A stretch of DNA of 64,000 bases from NCBI GenBank assembly GCA_030686995.1, contig CM060680.1:84346259-84410258 (forward strand), read 5' to 3'. Shown here piece by piece: positions 28,436 to 40,593 of the stretch. The notes beneath the pieces are model-generated. The model saw only the letters and a program-made list of their open reading frames with translations. It was not told the DNA's origin and did not search any database. The translations under genes were made by a program, and so were the position numbers. This DNA is from Artemisia argyi. Lineage: Eukaryota > Streptophyta > Magnoliopsida > Asterales > Asteraceae. Numbering within the stretch: the first letter of the stretch is position 1; the number at the start of each line of letters is the position of its first letter.

Positions 28436-30283
28436 TAACCCATGACCTTGAGTCTAGCTACAAGACTCGTAAATAAAGAAAAGCGCTTCTTGGGAGGCAA
28501 CCCCACGTTTTGTGTGATTTTATTTGTTTGATTGTTATTTGCTTCCGTATGCATGCTTAATTTTTATTGTTGGTTGATCATGTTTCTAAACTAAATAGTG
28601 GAAATACTTTACTTTGTTGTTTTGGCCTAGTCTTAACTCCACCTAAAGGTATTTTTGCAAAAGATAAGTGTAAGGGGAAACCTCAAATATGTTTTTAAGA
28701 AGCAAACCGATCATGATTCTCCACAATATTAAATGAACATGTGTATTCGTATTTGTTAGAGTCAAATGCTTGTATTGAGTCATAATGAAGTTTTGCAGGA
28801 TTTTCCAGGAAGTAGGACCAAGTTTTTCCAGAAATTTTCCGGAAACTTAACATAAGGATTTCTGCAGGTCAATTCTGACGGCGTCAGGAGTTTACTCTTG
28901 ACGGCGTCAGGAGTTAAAATCTGGAAATTTTACCGGTTTTGTTTTTCTAACGGAGTCTTATGGTTTTTGTGAATTATTAAGTTTTATAATCTCCAGGAGA
29001 TCTGCAAACTTCATTCCACAAGCATTATATCTTATCTTGTTTTCTAGGATTTAGTAACTTATATAGAATGCCGCCGATTTTACGCGGGTTGTCTTGTCTA
29101 TTTTGTCAGGTTTTACAGGTTATGAATGACAAGAAGATGATTTATATTCTGGAAGGGAAGCTTTGATTGTTCATTTTCTTGGAGGAAGATTTAACCTAGC
29201 CACCCTATTATCCATACCGAGTGAATCAGGGGAGTATTTGATTTCATTCTCTTTACTTTTTCACTTTTACATTCTTTACTTGAACATTGGGGACAATGTT
29301 CATCTTAAGTGTAAGGGGAGGGTAAAAAGATGATACCTTACATATGCACTTTCGCTTGAGTTTGTTTTGTTTGATGGTAGATGTGTAATAAAACTATGAG
29401 AAATACTTGCTAGTGTAATTTTAGCGCCAAATTTAAAATTTTTTACAACATTTAGGAGTGAAACTTTAGCCATAGCAAGCGTCTCATTGATAGGAGATTG
29501 TATGACTAGCACATAACCGTATATTCAGAAAAATTTTCCACCCAAATATGTGAGGTTCGCCTTTAGATTTGATAGGAAAAGCATTTACTATTAGTGCTTA
29601 TGAGTGTACCGGTAGCATTTAGATTCTAGAACTTGCGTTAGTGATGCATCCCGAGACCGCTAGTGAGACTACATTCGTGTGGTAGGATTTACTACATGAT
29701 AAGAGGCATTAGGATCACCCTTGTGTTAAACCCGTATCATAATTACTTGACCATTTAAGTCATATTACTTGGCTAGTTAAGTCAACTAATTTTTCCCACA
29801 CCCTTAGCGTTGTACTCATTTTTAGTACATGAAACCCCTAGTACACCCCTCCGAGCCTATCTTTTCGTTTCTAACTTTAAGCATCTTACTTAAAGGAAGA
29901 ATTTGTTACACCCCACTTAAATGTACAACCAAATCGCCTTAACCTTCCGTGTATGCGCTCATTTTTAGTGCATTATTGTTATTTGTTAAACCCTAAGTTA
30001 ACTTTCTAATTGATTACATGGTTGCTAAGTCAAGTCATATCCTTGTACATATTGTTTTGGGACGATTGGGACTCATGGGTAAGTACTTATTTTATGGAGT
30101 AATGGGGAAGAACATCACTTATTACCCCCATATGTACGTTAATCTTAAAAGTGCTCCAAGTGTTTTGATTTTCTTAATTCGAGTCATTAGTTTAGTTAAA
30201 TGTAAAGTATGTAAAGATTCAAGTGTAAGGGAAATGTTCATTCCCTATGATGTATTATTTTGGATGGTAGGGTAAGAGTGTAT

Positions 30284-30332
<49 letters not shown>

Positions 30333-30900
30333 GGAAAAAGAGAAGAAACATACGGACTACCATCCCTTTTCATTCTATGTTTATTTTATGTTTTTGTTAT
30401 TTTTGATTTATTAGCTTAAGTCGAGTCTAGTCTTGGCTTAGCAACGCCACATTGTACATGTAATTAACCAAGATTGTTAACTCGCCACCAGTAAAAACTT
30501 CCTTTATCCAACAAAACCGTGTATTTCATATCCCTACACCTAACGTTACAACCCTTTAAAAGACTTTTTTGATAGTTTATCCTAGGTGCTTACGCCATGT
30601 GGTGGAGTTTTGATCCTTTCCCAAGCCTATGGTAATCTATTTTGCTATGACAGGTAGTGAGAGATATCTTCCGTTTCCATATTGTAATTTACACTTTATT
30701 ACACCCGAGAGATGTGAGTATCTAAACACTATTTGTGAGGTGCTAGTATATGACCTCCGTGCTTGTCTATTGGTCTTTAATGGAATGATTATTTGTTGTA
30801 ATTACTTTTATATTAGTGTTAAATGACCCCTAACTTGTCTTTTGAGTAGAATAAAAGCGCATTTGCTTGAGGACAAGCAAATCTCAAGTGTAAGGGTATA
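28436..30900 (+). other. Element E 3' internal region, non-coding
   Basis: No convincing ORF. Contains GGGAGGCAACCCCACG just after the ORF, two more TGACGGCGTCA motifs (about 28876-28910), repeated AAGTGTAAGGG words (about 28667, 29308, 30214, 30887) that resemble polypurine-tract surroundings, and a 39-A run at 30286-30324. Confidence 0.65.
30286..30324. repeat. Poly(A) run
   Basis: 39 consecutive A followed by A/G-rich sequence, inside element E. No SINE or LINE body precedes it. Confidence 0.95.
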
Positions 30901-32305
30901 TGATGAGGCGAAAAATGATCCGTTTTTAGGGGGTCATTTAAGCCCGAATCCGAATTTATTTGATCAAATATTGCCCTAAATCGTTCCTTTTGTGATTTTA
31001 GGTACTTTGGGAGAGAAATCTGGAAAAGGAAGCAATTCGGACGTTTTTGGAGCATAAAAGTGAAGAAAACGCCAAAGTCTTAATTTTCCATGCTGGGAAC
31101 AGTAGGTGACGGCGTCAAGAGTATTTCTCTGACGGCGTCAAGAGCAGAAATCCATGACGACCCAGTACAGATTTGACGGCGTCACGAAGGAAGGGCGTCA
31201 AGAGTAATAAGTCATGACGGCCTGGAAATGATTTGGTCTTGACGGCGTCAAATGTAGATCAAGGCAGTTCGAGAAGAGTTTTGGCGGCGAGGTGACGGCG
31301 TCACAATGTTTGTCTTGACGCCGTCAGACCTATTTTTCTATATATAGTTTTCTAATTTTCACACATTAAAAAAAGAAGTTTTGGAGAAACCCTAAGTACG
31401 ATTTTGGTGCAACTTTTACAGGTTTTTCAAGGGTTCCAAACCCTTGATACCTTGCATTGTAATTGAGATAAGTGTTCCTTTAATTCAATCAATATGTCTA
31501 TGTGTTGGTTGTCTATATCTTGTTCTTGTCTCAATTCCATTATGCTAGGCTAGATCTATCTTGTGTTTGCTTAGATCTAATGAAACCTAGATGTTAGTTA
31601 TGTGTTGATTACTTGTTTATTCTTGTCTTGGATGAATGATTTATATGTTAGGCTTAAGAAAACTGGCAGATCTCCACTTGGTAACATGCTTGAACGTCTT
31701 AAGAAACATGAACCGAGGCGCACTAGGTCTTTATTGGTTGTATTTAATGCATGAGCCACTGTTTACAATCCCTATAGTTGTGCTGGGCATGGTGTAGGAC
31801 GAGATAAGAGCTCATAGAATTGGGGAGTTATGTGTGCCACCCCATGAATGGTATTAAGGAATACGATCCATCATCCATGCAATTATAACAAGTAATTAAC
31901 GTGTAAAAGATGTCTAGGGAGTAATGAAATCTAAGTAAACACATTTTCTCCAATTACTGCTCACAACTTTAGTATAATTAGTTTATTTTCATTTTTAGTA
32001 TTTTATTTTGATTGCATCTTAGTATTGGGTTAGTTGACTAGCAACTAATTCCGCCTAAATCCTTCAAACCCCGAGATTTTACTTGCTTTCTAAAAAATAT
32101 AAAAACACAAAAATAATCATCCCTCACTCTTAGAACTAGTATTTAGGCTTTCTAATCCTAGCGACACTATTCCTAAGCTGAACGATCAATCCCCCGGTAC
32201 TTGTCACTATACTATACTACAACGATCAGGTACACTGCCTGGTGTGGGTTGTAAGCTTCTCGAGATCCCTCAAGAGGTAAAGTCTGTTGCGATTCCCACG
32301 CATCA
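30901..32305 (+). repeat. Element E 3' LTR
   Basis: Same length as the 5' LTR; preceded by AAGTGTAAGGGTATA as the probable polypurine tract. Confidence 0.93.
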
Positions 32306-32310
32306 GTAGT

Positions 32311-33441
32311 GAATACCCCAACCATGTCTACAAGCTTAACAAAGCCCTTTATGGAGTAAAACAAGCTCCCAGGGCATGGTATGAAATTCTTTCAGCTTTC
32401 TTGATCCAAAACAAGTTTGTCAGAGGAAATATTGACACCACACTGTTCATCTACAGAACAAAGAGTGATGTCATTCTTGTCCAAGTATATGTTGATGACA
32501 TCATCTTTGGCTCAACAAGTTACAAACTTTGCAAACAGTTTGAAAAACTGATGACCACAAAGTTTGAAATGAGCATGATGGGTGAACTCACATACTTTCT
32601 TGGACTCCAAATTTAACAAACTGAAAAGGGAATATCCATTTGCCAAGAAAAATACCTCAGGAACCTACTGAAGAAGTATGAGCTCACTGACTGCTCCTCA
32701 GTAAAGACTCCTATGGTTCCTCCAAACAACCTTGGCCCTGATCTCACTGGAAAATCAGTGAATCAAACCTAATAAAGAGGAATGATTGGCTCCCTGATGT
32801 ACTTACTTGCCTCAAGGCCTGATATCCAATTCTCAGTCTGCCTGTGTGCAAGATACCAGGCTGACCCTAAAGAATCACATCTCACTGCTGTCAAGAGAAT
32901 CATCAGGTACCTGAAGGGTACTCCAAACCTTGGTTTGTATTACCCAAAATGTTCAGGATTTGATCTCAAAGGGTACACTGACTCTGACTATGCATGATGT
33001 AATATGGATAGGAAAAGTGCTTCAGGATCCTGCCAATTTCTTGGTGGTAAACTTGTGTGTTGGAGTACAAAGAAACAACAGTCAGTGGCCATGTCCTCAG
33101 CTGAAGCTGAATATATGGCTGCTGCAGGATGTTGTGCAAATGTACTATGGATGAAGAGCCAACTGAGTGATTATGGCATTCAGTATAAGATGGTACATAT
33201 CTTTTGTGATAATACAAGTGCCATAGCCATCTCAAACAATCCAGTACTTCATCAAAGAACCAAACACATTGACATCAGATACCACTTCATCAGGGACCAC
33301 ATCACTAATGGAGAAATTGAACTACATTTCATCCCCACTGAGTATCAGCTAGCTGATATCTTCACAAAACCTTTGGATGAACCCACTTTCACAAGATTGA
33401 AAGCTGAATTGGGCATGTTGGACATAGAATCAGGTAACTGA
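32311..33441 (+). pseudogene. Element B pol, 3' part: rest of RT and RNase H
   Basis: Continues the RT frame cut at 25847: KLNKALYGVKQAPRAWYE, the catalytic YVDDIIFGST, FLGLQI and SRPDIQFSV. RNase H shows DSDYA, SSAEAEYMA, CDNTSAI and HIDIRYHFIRDH, ending with ADIFTKPLD. Stops: 32614-32616 TAA, 32770-32775 two TAA in tandem, 32995-32997 TGA. The frame is otherwise held throughout. Confidence 0.92.
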
Positions 33442-34111
33442 TCAAAAGTGTTCCAACCTGATGTAAATTCTCTAGGTCCCTGATCACACCCTTCTTGAAA
33501 ACTCATTTTTATTGAATGAAAATTCATTCAGGGGGCTCAGGATGAAAAATGGCATTGAATACCCTAACTAAATGCTTTAAGTACTTAGTTAGTTAATGTC
33601 CCAGGTAGGTAACTGATTCCTATTAAATATATGAATATATGTCACTTACACAACTGGCATCCACTCCTTGGGCCCCCACATCTCACCAAACACCACTGAG
33701 CATTAAATGCTCCCTCACACACAAAAGTTGTGATGATTTTTCTATACAAAAGTGCATTATTTGCAGAGCCTCACAACTGTTCACCCATGATGTGAGAGAA
33801 AATAGGGGTAATGGGAATCGTGATATTAAATGCGGGTATCAAACCAATATTATTATGCCGCTTCGGTTGAATAATATAAACCTTTGGTATCCGCAACATC
33901 ACTACCCTAATTCCCACCCTATAAATACCCCCACAAAGAAGAACACACACACGCTTTAAAAATCTTAACAAAACTCTTGCAAAATTATTTCAATAATGCT
34001 TTTGCTTTCAAAATCTGTGTGTGCTTCTTCTTTATTCAAAACCAGACCTTTTATCAAACTAAAATGGCATCTTCAAAGGTCATAAAATACGCACCCAATG
34101 TGGAATTCTAA
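33442..34111 (+). other. Spacer between pol and env-like region of element B
   Basis: No ORF supported. A TATA-like CCTATAAATACC at about 33919-33930 lies about 190 bp before the env-like ATG and could serve a separate transcript. Confidence 0.45.
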
Positions 34112-35569
34112 ATGGAAAGTGTAGACCTCACCAAAAACAATGTGGTGGGGAACTTTGCCTACCCTGAAGGGTTTCCTGAATACACGAATGTGGTAAAGTT
34201 CCTACAAAACTGTTTTCTCACCACCACATTCACAAAGACCCCCTCAGTCATCTATCATGACTACTTGAGGGAATTTTGGTACACAGCGGTGGTTGAAAAC
34301 CCTGATGCACCAAAGGAGGCCAAAATCAGGTTCTCAGTGAATAATGGAACTAAGTTTCTAACTCTTGACTACAAAACCTTTGTCAAAGCCACAGGCCTTG
34401 ACTACACTGAGACCTTTGTAGCCCCACCTACTGAAGAGGAAGTTAAACAACTCCTCTTGGAACTTGGGCCCTATGATAAACATCATCCTGATGTTACTCC
34501 AGGGGCCCTACTGAACAAAGCCCCCATAATCAAAACATGGTTTCCGGCCCCCTGGAGGATCCTGATGACATTTGTAATTCAGGTCCTTAGGGGGAATAAA
34601 TCCTCTACTGAGCAACTAAACACTACTCAATCAATGATAGTGTACTGTCTCATTGAGGGTAAAAAGATTGACCTTGGAGAAATTATCTTCAGGGACCTCA
34701 TAGGCAAATTGGGTGGGAAGTCTAGGCAAAAACACATGTCTTACCCTAGATTCATTTCCTGTGCCCTGAATGACCTATTAGGGTCTGAGTATATCAAGCC
34801 TGACAGTGTCAGCTTTGAACTTGATGTCTTACATAAGGCAAATTACTCACGTGACCCTAATGAGGTAACACCTGTCGCCCTGACCACATATATGCTAACT
34901 GCTATCCAGGGTGACAACATCGTTTCACCAATTCCCTCTCCCACCAAAAAGGTGAAGAGGAAGAAGGGACAGGGGTCCAGGAAGGTGGCTCAACCCAAGC
35001 CACTCGCCACTGAGACCTCTGCCCCTAAACCTGACAATAGGGGGCAACAACAACAACAGACCCTGACTGAAGACACCCTCATGATCATTAGCCAATCTTT
35101 GGCCCCAAAACAAAGGCCAACGGAGGGCACTGAGACATCACACTCAGTGTCCTCGGGCGAACCCGTTCCCAAAGGCCCTGCTGACATAAACAAGTCAGTG
35201 GGGTTGGAACCAACCAAACCTTCACATCCTGCTAAAGACTCTGGCAAATCACAACCAGAGTATCAGGGAGTAAGGGGTCCTATACCCTCGGTGGGGCAGC
35301 ACTACTCCACTGAGAAGGGGATCCACAAACATTCACATCCTGCCAAAGGCTCGGGTAAATCACAACCCAAGCAACAGGGAGTTCTCGCCCCTAAATCTTC
35401 GACAGGCCAGTACAAGCCTGTTGGAAAGGGGGCATAACCACTCAGGTGCCTGATGAGGACATTCACAAATCAAAGCTTTTGTCTGAGGGCACAAAAACTC
35501 ATCCCAAAGACTCAGAGGGAAACATACAACCCGCTGATAGGGACACAACATTCACGGCTCCTCAGGATG
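34112..35569 (+). pseudogene. Env-like region of element B, N-terminal part
   Basis: A 441-codon frame (34112-35437). Residues 1-270 are a compact domain with TPSVIYHDYLREFWYTAVV and LTLDYKTFVKATGLDYTE, then a Lys-rich stretch (KKVKRKKGQGSRK) and a Pro/Ser/Gln-rich tail with two HPAK-SGKSQP repeats. Reading continues in another frame after one indel near 35400-35434, up to the insertion site of H. The region after pol in Sireviruses often carries such an ORF, called env-like; there is no evidence here of a membrane or fusion protein. Confidence 0.7.
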
Positions 35570-35700
35570 TGTAACCACCCGTAAATTTCCAGACTTATTT
35601 TAAATAGTAAATTATATTATTATTTCTTAAGTTTCACTTATGGACTTTTCTGAATTTAATTGAATCGAATACGAAAATTTATCTCGCGAAATGTTAAAAC

Positions 35701-36467
35701 CAATGTTCTGAAAGGCTCAAGGCGCACTAAGGCGCAAAGGGGGGGAAAGAGCCTCAAGTCGAGGCGCATTCTAAGGCGCGGGATTCATGAATGCGAGGCA
35801 CACTAAATACATTAAGGTTTTTATAACATATGTGACCATTTATGTAGATTAAATAATACAAAATAACATTAAAATACTAATACATGACATATATTGCCAT
35901 TATAAATATTAAAATGGATCATTTGTCACTTCTCAAACAGATCAACTCTTTCATTTGATGACTTATATAGAGATTAAAATTCATATCAGACTAAATATGC
36001 TTGTATCCTACACTTGTAGACTTACATCTAACAAAGCTCACAATTTAACCCAAAATATCAAGCAAACAACGTATTAATATTCAAGGCACAATGCCACGTT
36101 TTCATGATAATATGTCGTAAAGAAAATATTTAATGAAACAAAGTAACTTCTTAAATAAAATTTCAATCAATAAAATAAACATAAAATCAATTCAAATTTA
36201 CAAATCATACAAGTACTCACCATATGACTTAAAAGGCCCATGCATATAACTTATAAGGCCCGTGTATCTTATCTTAATATTTAGAAAAAAGCCCCAAAAC
36301 CCGTTACATCTCTGAGGCGCAAAAATCCCTAAGGCGCAAAGGCGCAAAAATCCCCAAGTCGCGCGATTTTTGTGGGATTCATGCATGTCGTGAGCCTCGA
36401 TTCAAAAAAATCCCTAAGGCTAGAGCCTCATGCGATTTAGCGCCTAGGCGCGATTTTTAAAACACTG
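35701..36467. mobile_element. hAT-type MITE inside solo LTR H
   Basis: 767 bp with 8-bp TSD GTTAAAAC (35693-35700 and 36468-36475) and imperfect terminal inverted repeats CAATGTTCTGAAA / CAGTGTTTTAAAA. An 8-bp duplication and CA[AG]TGTT ends are typical of hAT elements. Subterminal clusters of AAGGCGC/GCGCCT occur at both ends, a plausible transposase-binding array. No transposase frame. Confidence 0.8.
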
Positions 36468-36651
36468 GTTAAAACCGACACACAACGCGTACCGGCACAA
36501 CTATAACCCGACAAACATTTTAATGTGATTCTTATACTATCTATGAGAAAATAGCCGTGTAAATACTCGTTTTCGTGTAATATTTATTTTAAGCGCAATG
36601 GCGTAATTTGCGTGTCCTGAATCGCTCGTTTACTAGCTCAAATGGGCCCCA

Positions 36652-36654
<3 letters not shown>

Positions 36655-36711
<57 letters not shown>
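36655..36711. repeat. (AT)n microsatellite in solo LTR H
   Basis: About 28 AT units. Confidence 0.96.
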
Positions 36712-36712
<1 letters not shown>

Positions 36713-36877
36713 ATTACATAAATTACAGCTTTGATCCCTGTGGAAGAAGTTTCATAGCTACCCCTCATCTTTTGTGAAACCTACCAATTGTATTTGAACT
36801 TTTATTTATTTTAGGTCATGGCTATAAAAACCCACTTATACTCCCACTTCCCCATTATAAGGTTTCATCACCCACAC

Positions 36878-36984
<107 letters not shown>

Positions 36985-39429
36985 CCCAGCCAACACCCAA
37001 CACCCAACACCATCCCTTCTCCTTCATCTTTTCCGGTTGATTTTCCGGCCACAACTACGCCACCGCCGCGAGTGTTATGTCATCGCCGCCACCACCTTAA
37101 ACCCCATCATCTCCTTTCCATTCCCTTGTGTTTCACGCGCTCCAAATCGTCACCAAACGCCTCATTTGCTCGCGTTTCAGCCGCGATAACACCACACCAT
37201 CCCTACAAACACCTTCATCTCACCTCTTGTGACCTGTACTCGAGGAGCACGTGCTGGAAAACACCACCACATCACTCCACAACTGTTCTTTTTGGTTTAT
37301 AGATCAAGGCAGATTAGATCGGGAGTGGTATGAATTGTTGAACGGTTGTTTTGGGTTTGTTGTAGCCGTGAGCCACCACCACCGCCGTCATCTATCTCTC
37401 CTCTCGTCTGTTGTGGTATGCTCGACACCACAACCCCCTTTCTCATCTTTATATATATATACCGGTTTTGTTATTACTAGTTTTCGTGGACTTTAAATTC
37501 ATTAAAGTTTTGTTGGTTAAAACAAGCTTTAAAATAGTTTTGATAAACTGATTGTGGAGAATACAAATTAAAAACATGTTTTGAAATGTTTTTGTGTGGT
37601 AAGAAATCAGTTTTCTTGAGTGTTGTTTGATTCATGTGGTAAACCAATTAAGTCGTGAGTTAGTGAAGTTTGGTATACGGGTCGATTTGACCAGGAGCAA
37701 ATTGTGGTTTTGTTCATGGATTTGAGTCACGCTTTAAGCCTTGATGTGTTGATGTTATATTGGATTCGGTTGAGTTGATTTTGTTGTTTGGTGTACCTTG
37801 GTCTCGACAGTCAAGAAGAACGCCCACGTAGGGTGCTGTTTTGGTTTCGGTAAAACAAAGCTACCACAAGAGTGGTGCCTAGTCAGTCCATTAAACCCAC
37901 GTAAGGTGTCGTTGTCGTGTTTTGCCTCGACTCAACAAGACCCCGTATAGGGTGCGTTGTTAAAGCTCATTTTCCCAGCTTGTTTCGTGAACTCAGTTAG
38001 GGTGTGTTTCTTTGGTTCTAGTTAACATCTACACGAGTCTATGGCTTCTACTCTAAGCAATATGAAATAATGCGAACACTCTATTTTTAATGAAACTAAC
38101 CAAGCTTAATGGACAAGTGAAAATAACTAGTTACTAATATATTATGGCTTTCTTGGTTACAGATCTGACCCAACATACGATTTCTAAGCATATATTTATA
38201 ATCTCATAAGTCATGTATCACCATTACATCAGTGGTTAATTTATTTAAATATAGCACCACATTGTCAATCATGTTTTAATATGCAAATAAATAAATTGGC
38301 ATTATTGTATTTTGAGAATAAAATGATGAGCACTCAGATGTTGTGTTTAGTTTATTGCATTGGGCCAACTAGCAACTAGTAAAAATAAAGGTGCGTTTGG
38401 ATTAGAAGTTACAAGAGTGTGATTGTTTAAAATATAAAAGGTGTGTTAGTTATTAATTGTGGTGTCAAAAATGTACTTGACTAACATGTTGCTTGGTAAG
38501 TTTCGGATATATATATTGGGCTAGTAATAAATATAATATATTAGACTCTAAACGAATTTAATATATTTGATTCGCGGCAAATATACAATAAGGAAACAAC
38601 GTCTAATTACTATGAATACTCCTAATAGTTTTCTATTAAAATATCTGGAAATATAGTTTTGAGAAAATTGATTTAACTAAAGCCTTTCGACTTCGGTGCG
38701 TTCTATAATAAACTGGTCATGATAAAACTTTTGTAAAGCTTTTATATAATTAAATTATGTTTAAGAAAACTCTGGAATTATGGGGTAAACACCGAAACTT
38801 ACTTACTTTATTTTACATAGCTAAGTGTCGTCATGATCTATGTTTTCTTTGGTTAGCTTGAGCGTTGTTAACATTTTCACGACAATTTCGATGTTTACTC
38901 CTCTTTGGTGTGAGTTGTTTGTCGATGTCTGTTCCACTTTGGCGTGAGTAACATTTGGAGTCCGTATTTTCTTACCACCACATGAAACATAAAGCTTTCT
39001 TACGAAACGTCGATACTAAACTTTTTATAAGTTCTGAACTTGAATAATCCACGAAAACCATGACACATTGTCTTTTATAGACTTTTTATTTGCACGAGCT
39101 ATATTTTGAGATAATCGTATACGTATTAGGGTGTACCATTGTGCTCGTACTGCTTGTTGCCATCGTGCCCATCTTTTGGATATCGTTGTGATTAGCTCTA
39201 GATGCCAGTTGTGTCCGTCGTGATCTTTGCATAGCTGTGGCTAAGGTGAGTCATAGCTCCACTTTTACTCGTTTAATTACTTTATAAACTCTTTGGGTGA
39301 GATACATGCTCAACTACTTATTTTTACTTTCACAAGTACTCTAAACATTTTCATATTACTGTAAGTTTATAGCCCCACTCTCTACTTTACTTTGCTTTAC
39401 AAACTTGGGGTGAGAAACGCGCAAGCACT

Positions 39430-39640
39430 TTATGAATTCTTGCTTTTATGCAACACACTTTATGAATTATTGCTTGTATGCAACACACTTTATGAACTAT
39501 TGCTTTTATGCAACACACTTTATGAACTATAGCTTTTATGCAACACACTCTATGAACTATTGCTTATACGCAAACCACTTTACAAATCATTGTTGTTACG
39601 CAAACACTTGAATGACAATTGCTTTTATGCAAACACTTTT
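39430..39640 (+). repeat. About 30-bp tandem repeat in solo LTR H
   Basis: Unit of the form TTTATGCAACACACTTTATGAACTATTGC, six to seven degenerate copies. Confidence 0.85.
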
Positions 39641-40593
39641 ATGGACCACACTGAAACTTATGCTTTATTTAAACTATTACGCGGATTAGCCTAAGCCCTT
39701 GAATCCCCCTATGCCCAAACTCATGAACCGTCAATTCCTGCTGGGAAACGCGAATGTTATAAATAGATCTATTGAGGGTGACTCCTCCGTCCGGGTTGGT
39801 AGCGCCAACTAGACCAGTTTTGGATTTACGGACGTATACCATGTCGGAATTCAAGTGTAACGGGATAAACACTTGCTAAGGGCACATAACTATATTGCAT
39901 GCTTTCACGCATGCTGAACTGTCGTAGCTTCGGTTGCATGAACTTAGTGCTAGTGTAATAGACTTTTACTTTTATGTGACATTATATTCGTTGTAATGAT
40001 CACATACTTGACTATGGTCCAACTTTATACTTAACACTTACGGTCTACTTTACTGATATTTTTCATGACGCTGTGAGTAAAGCAATAGTCACTAAAACTG
40101 AACTTGATTTGTATGTGAACGGTTATTCACACTCGAAAACCTTGTGGTCCACATTACTACATTTACTTGAATGTAAACTATATTTCATGACATTGTGAGC
40201 GACACAATGGTCACAAAACTTTTATCGAACTCACATTTCTTTTATACTAAATTGCTATTTATACAAACCTATGAACTCACCAACCTAGTGTTGACACTTT
40301 TTAGCATGTATTTTCAGGTTTAAGGCGATAGCTAACTATTGAAGGCTTTGGCATGGCATGGCATGGCATGGTTGTAGATGACCCTGACATATATTTGGGA
40401 CCGCTTAAACTCTGTTATGGGCCTACGTTTCCGCACTATCTCTTTTAACAATGTAAATTGAATATTTTTGATAATGAAAGTTATTCAAAATGGTTGAGAT
40501 AAAAACCGTTCTTTGTACTAGTGTTGTGATACCGATTTCGTAGCACCCCAATGAATGTATGCTTCCGCTGGACCTGATTTTGGGGGTGTTACA

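Larger units (their letters stand above)
25848..32305 (+). mobile_element. Element E: young non-autonomous Athila-like gypsy retrotransposon nested in the RT of B
   Basis: Perfect TSD GTAGT (25843-25847 and 32306-32310). Both LTRs are exactly 1405 bp with nine mismatches counted by eye (0.64%). The primer site TGGCGCCGCAGCCCGGGG resembles the TGGCGCCGTTGCCGGGG-type site of Athila/Tat elements. CGCTTCTTGGGAGGCAACCC after the ORF and ACATTGGGGACAATGTTC near 29284 are words typical of the 3' part of Athila. Only one ORF is present; RT, RNase H and integrase are absent. Ignoring it restores the RT frame of B exactly. Confidence 0.93.

Noticed and set aside
37072..37496. Short frames downstream of the CT run
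   Set aside because: Overlapping low-complexity His/Ser/Pro frames inside an LTR leader.
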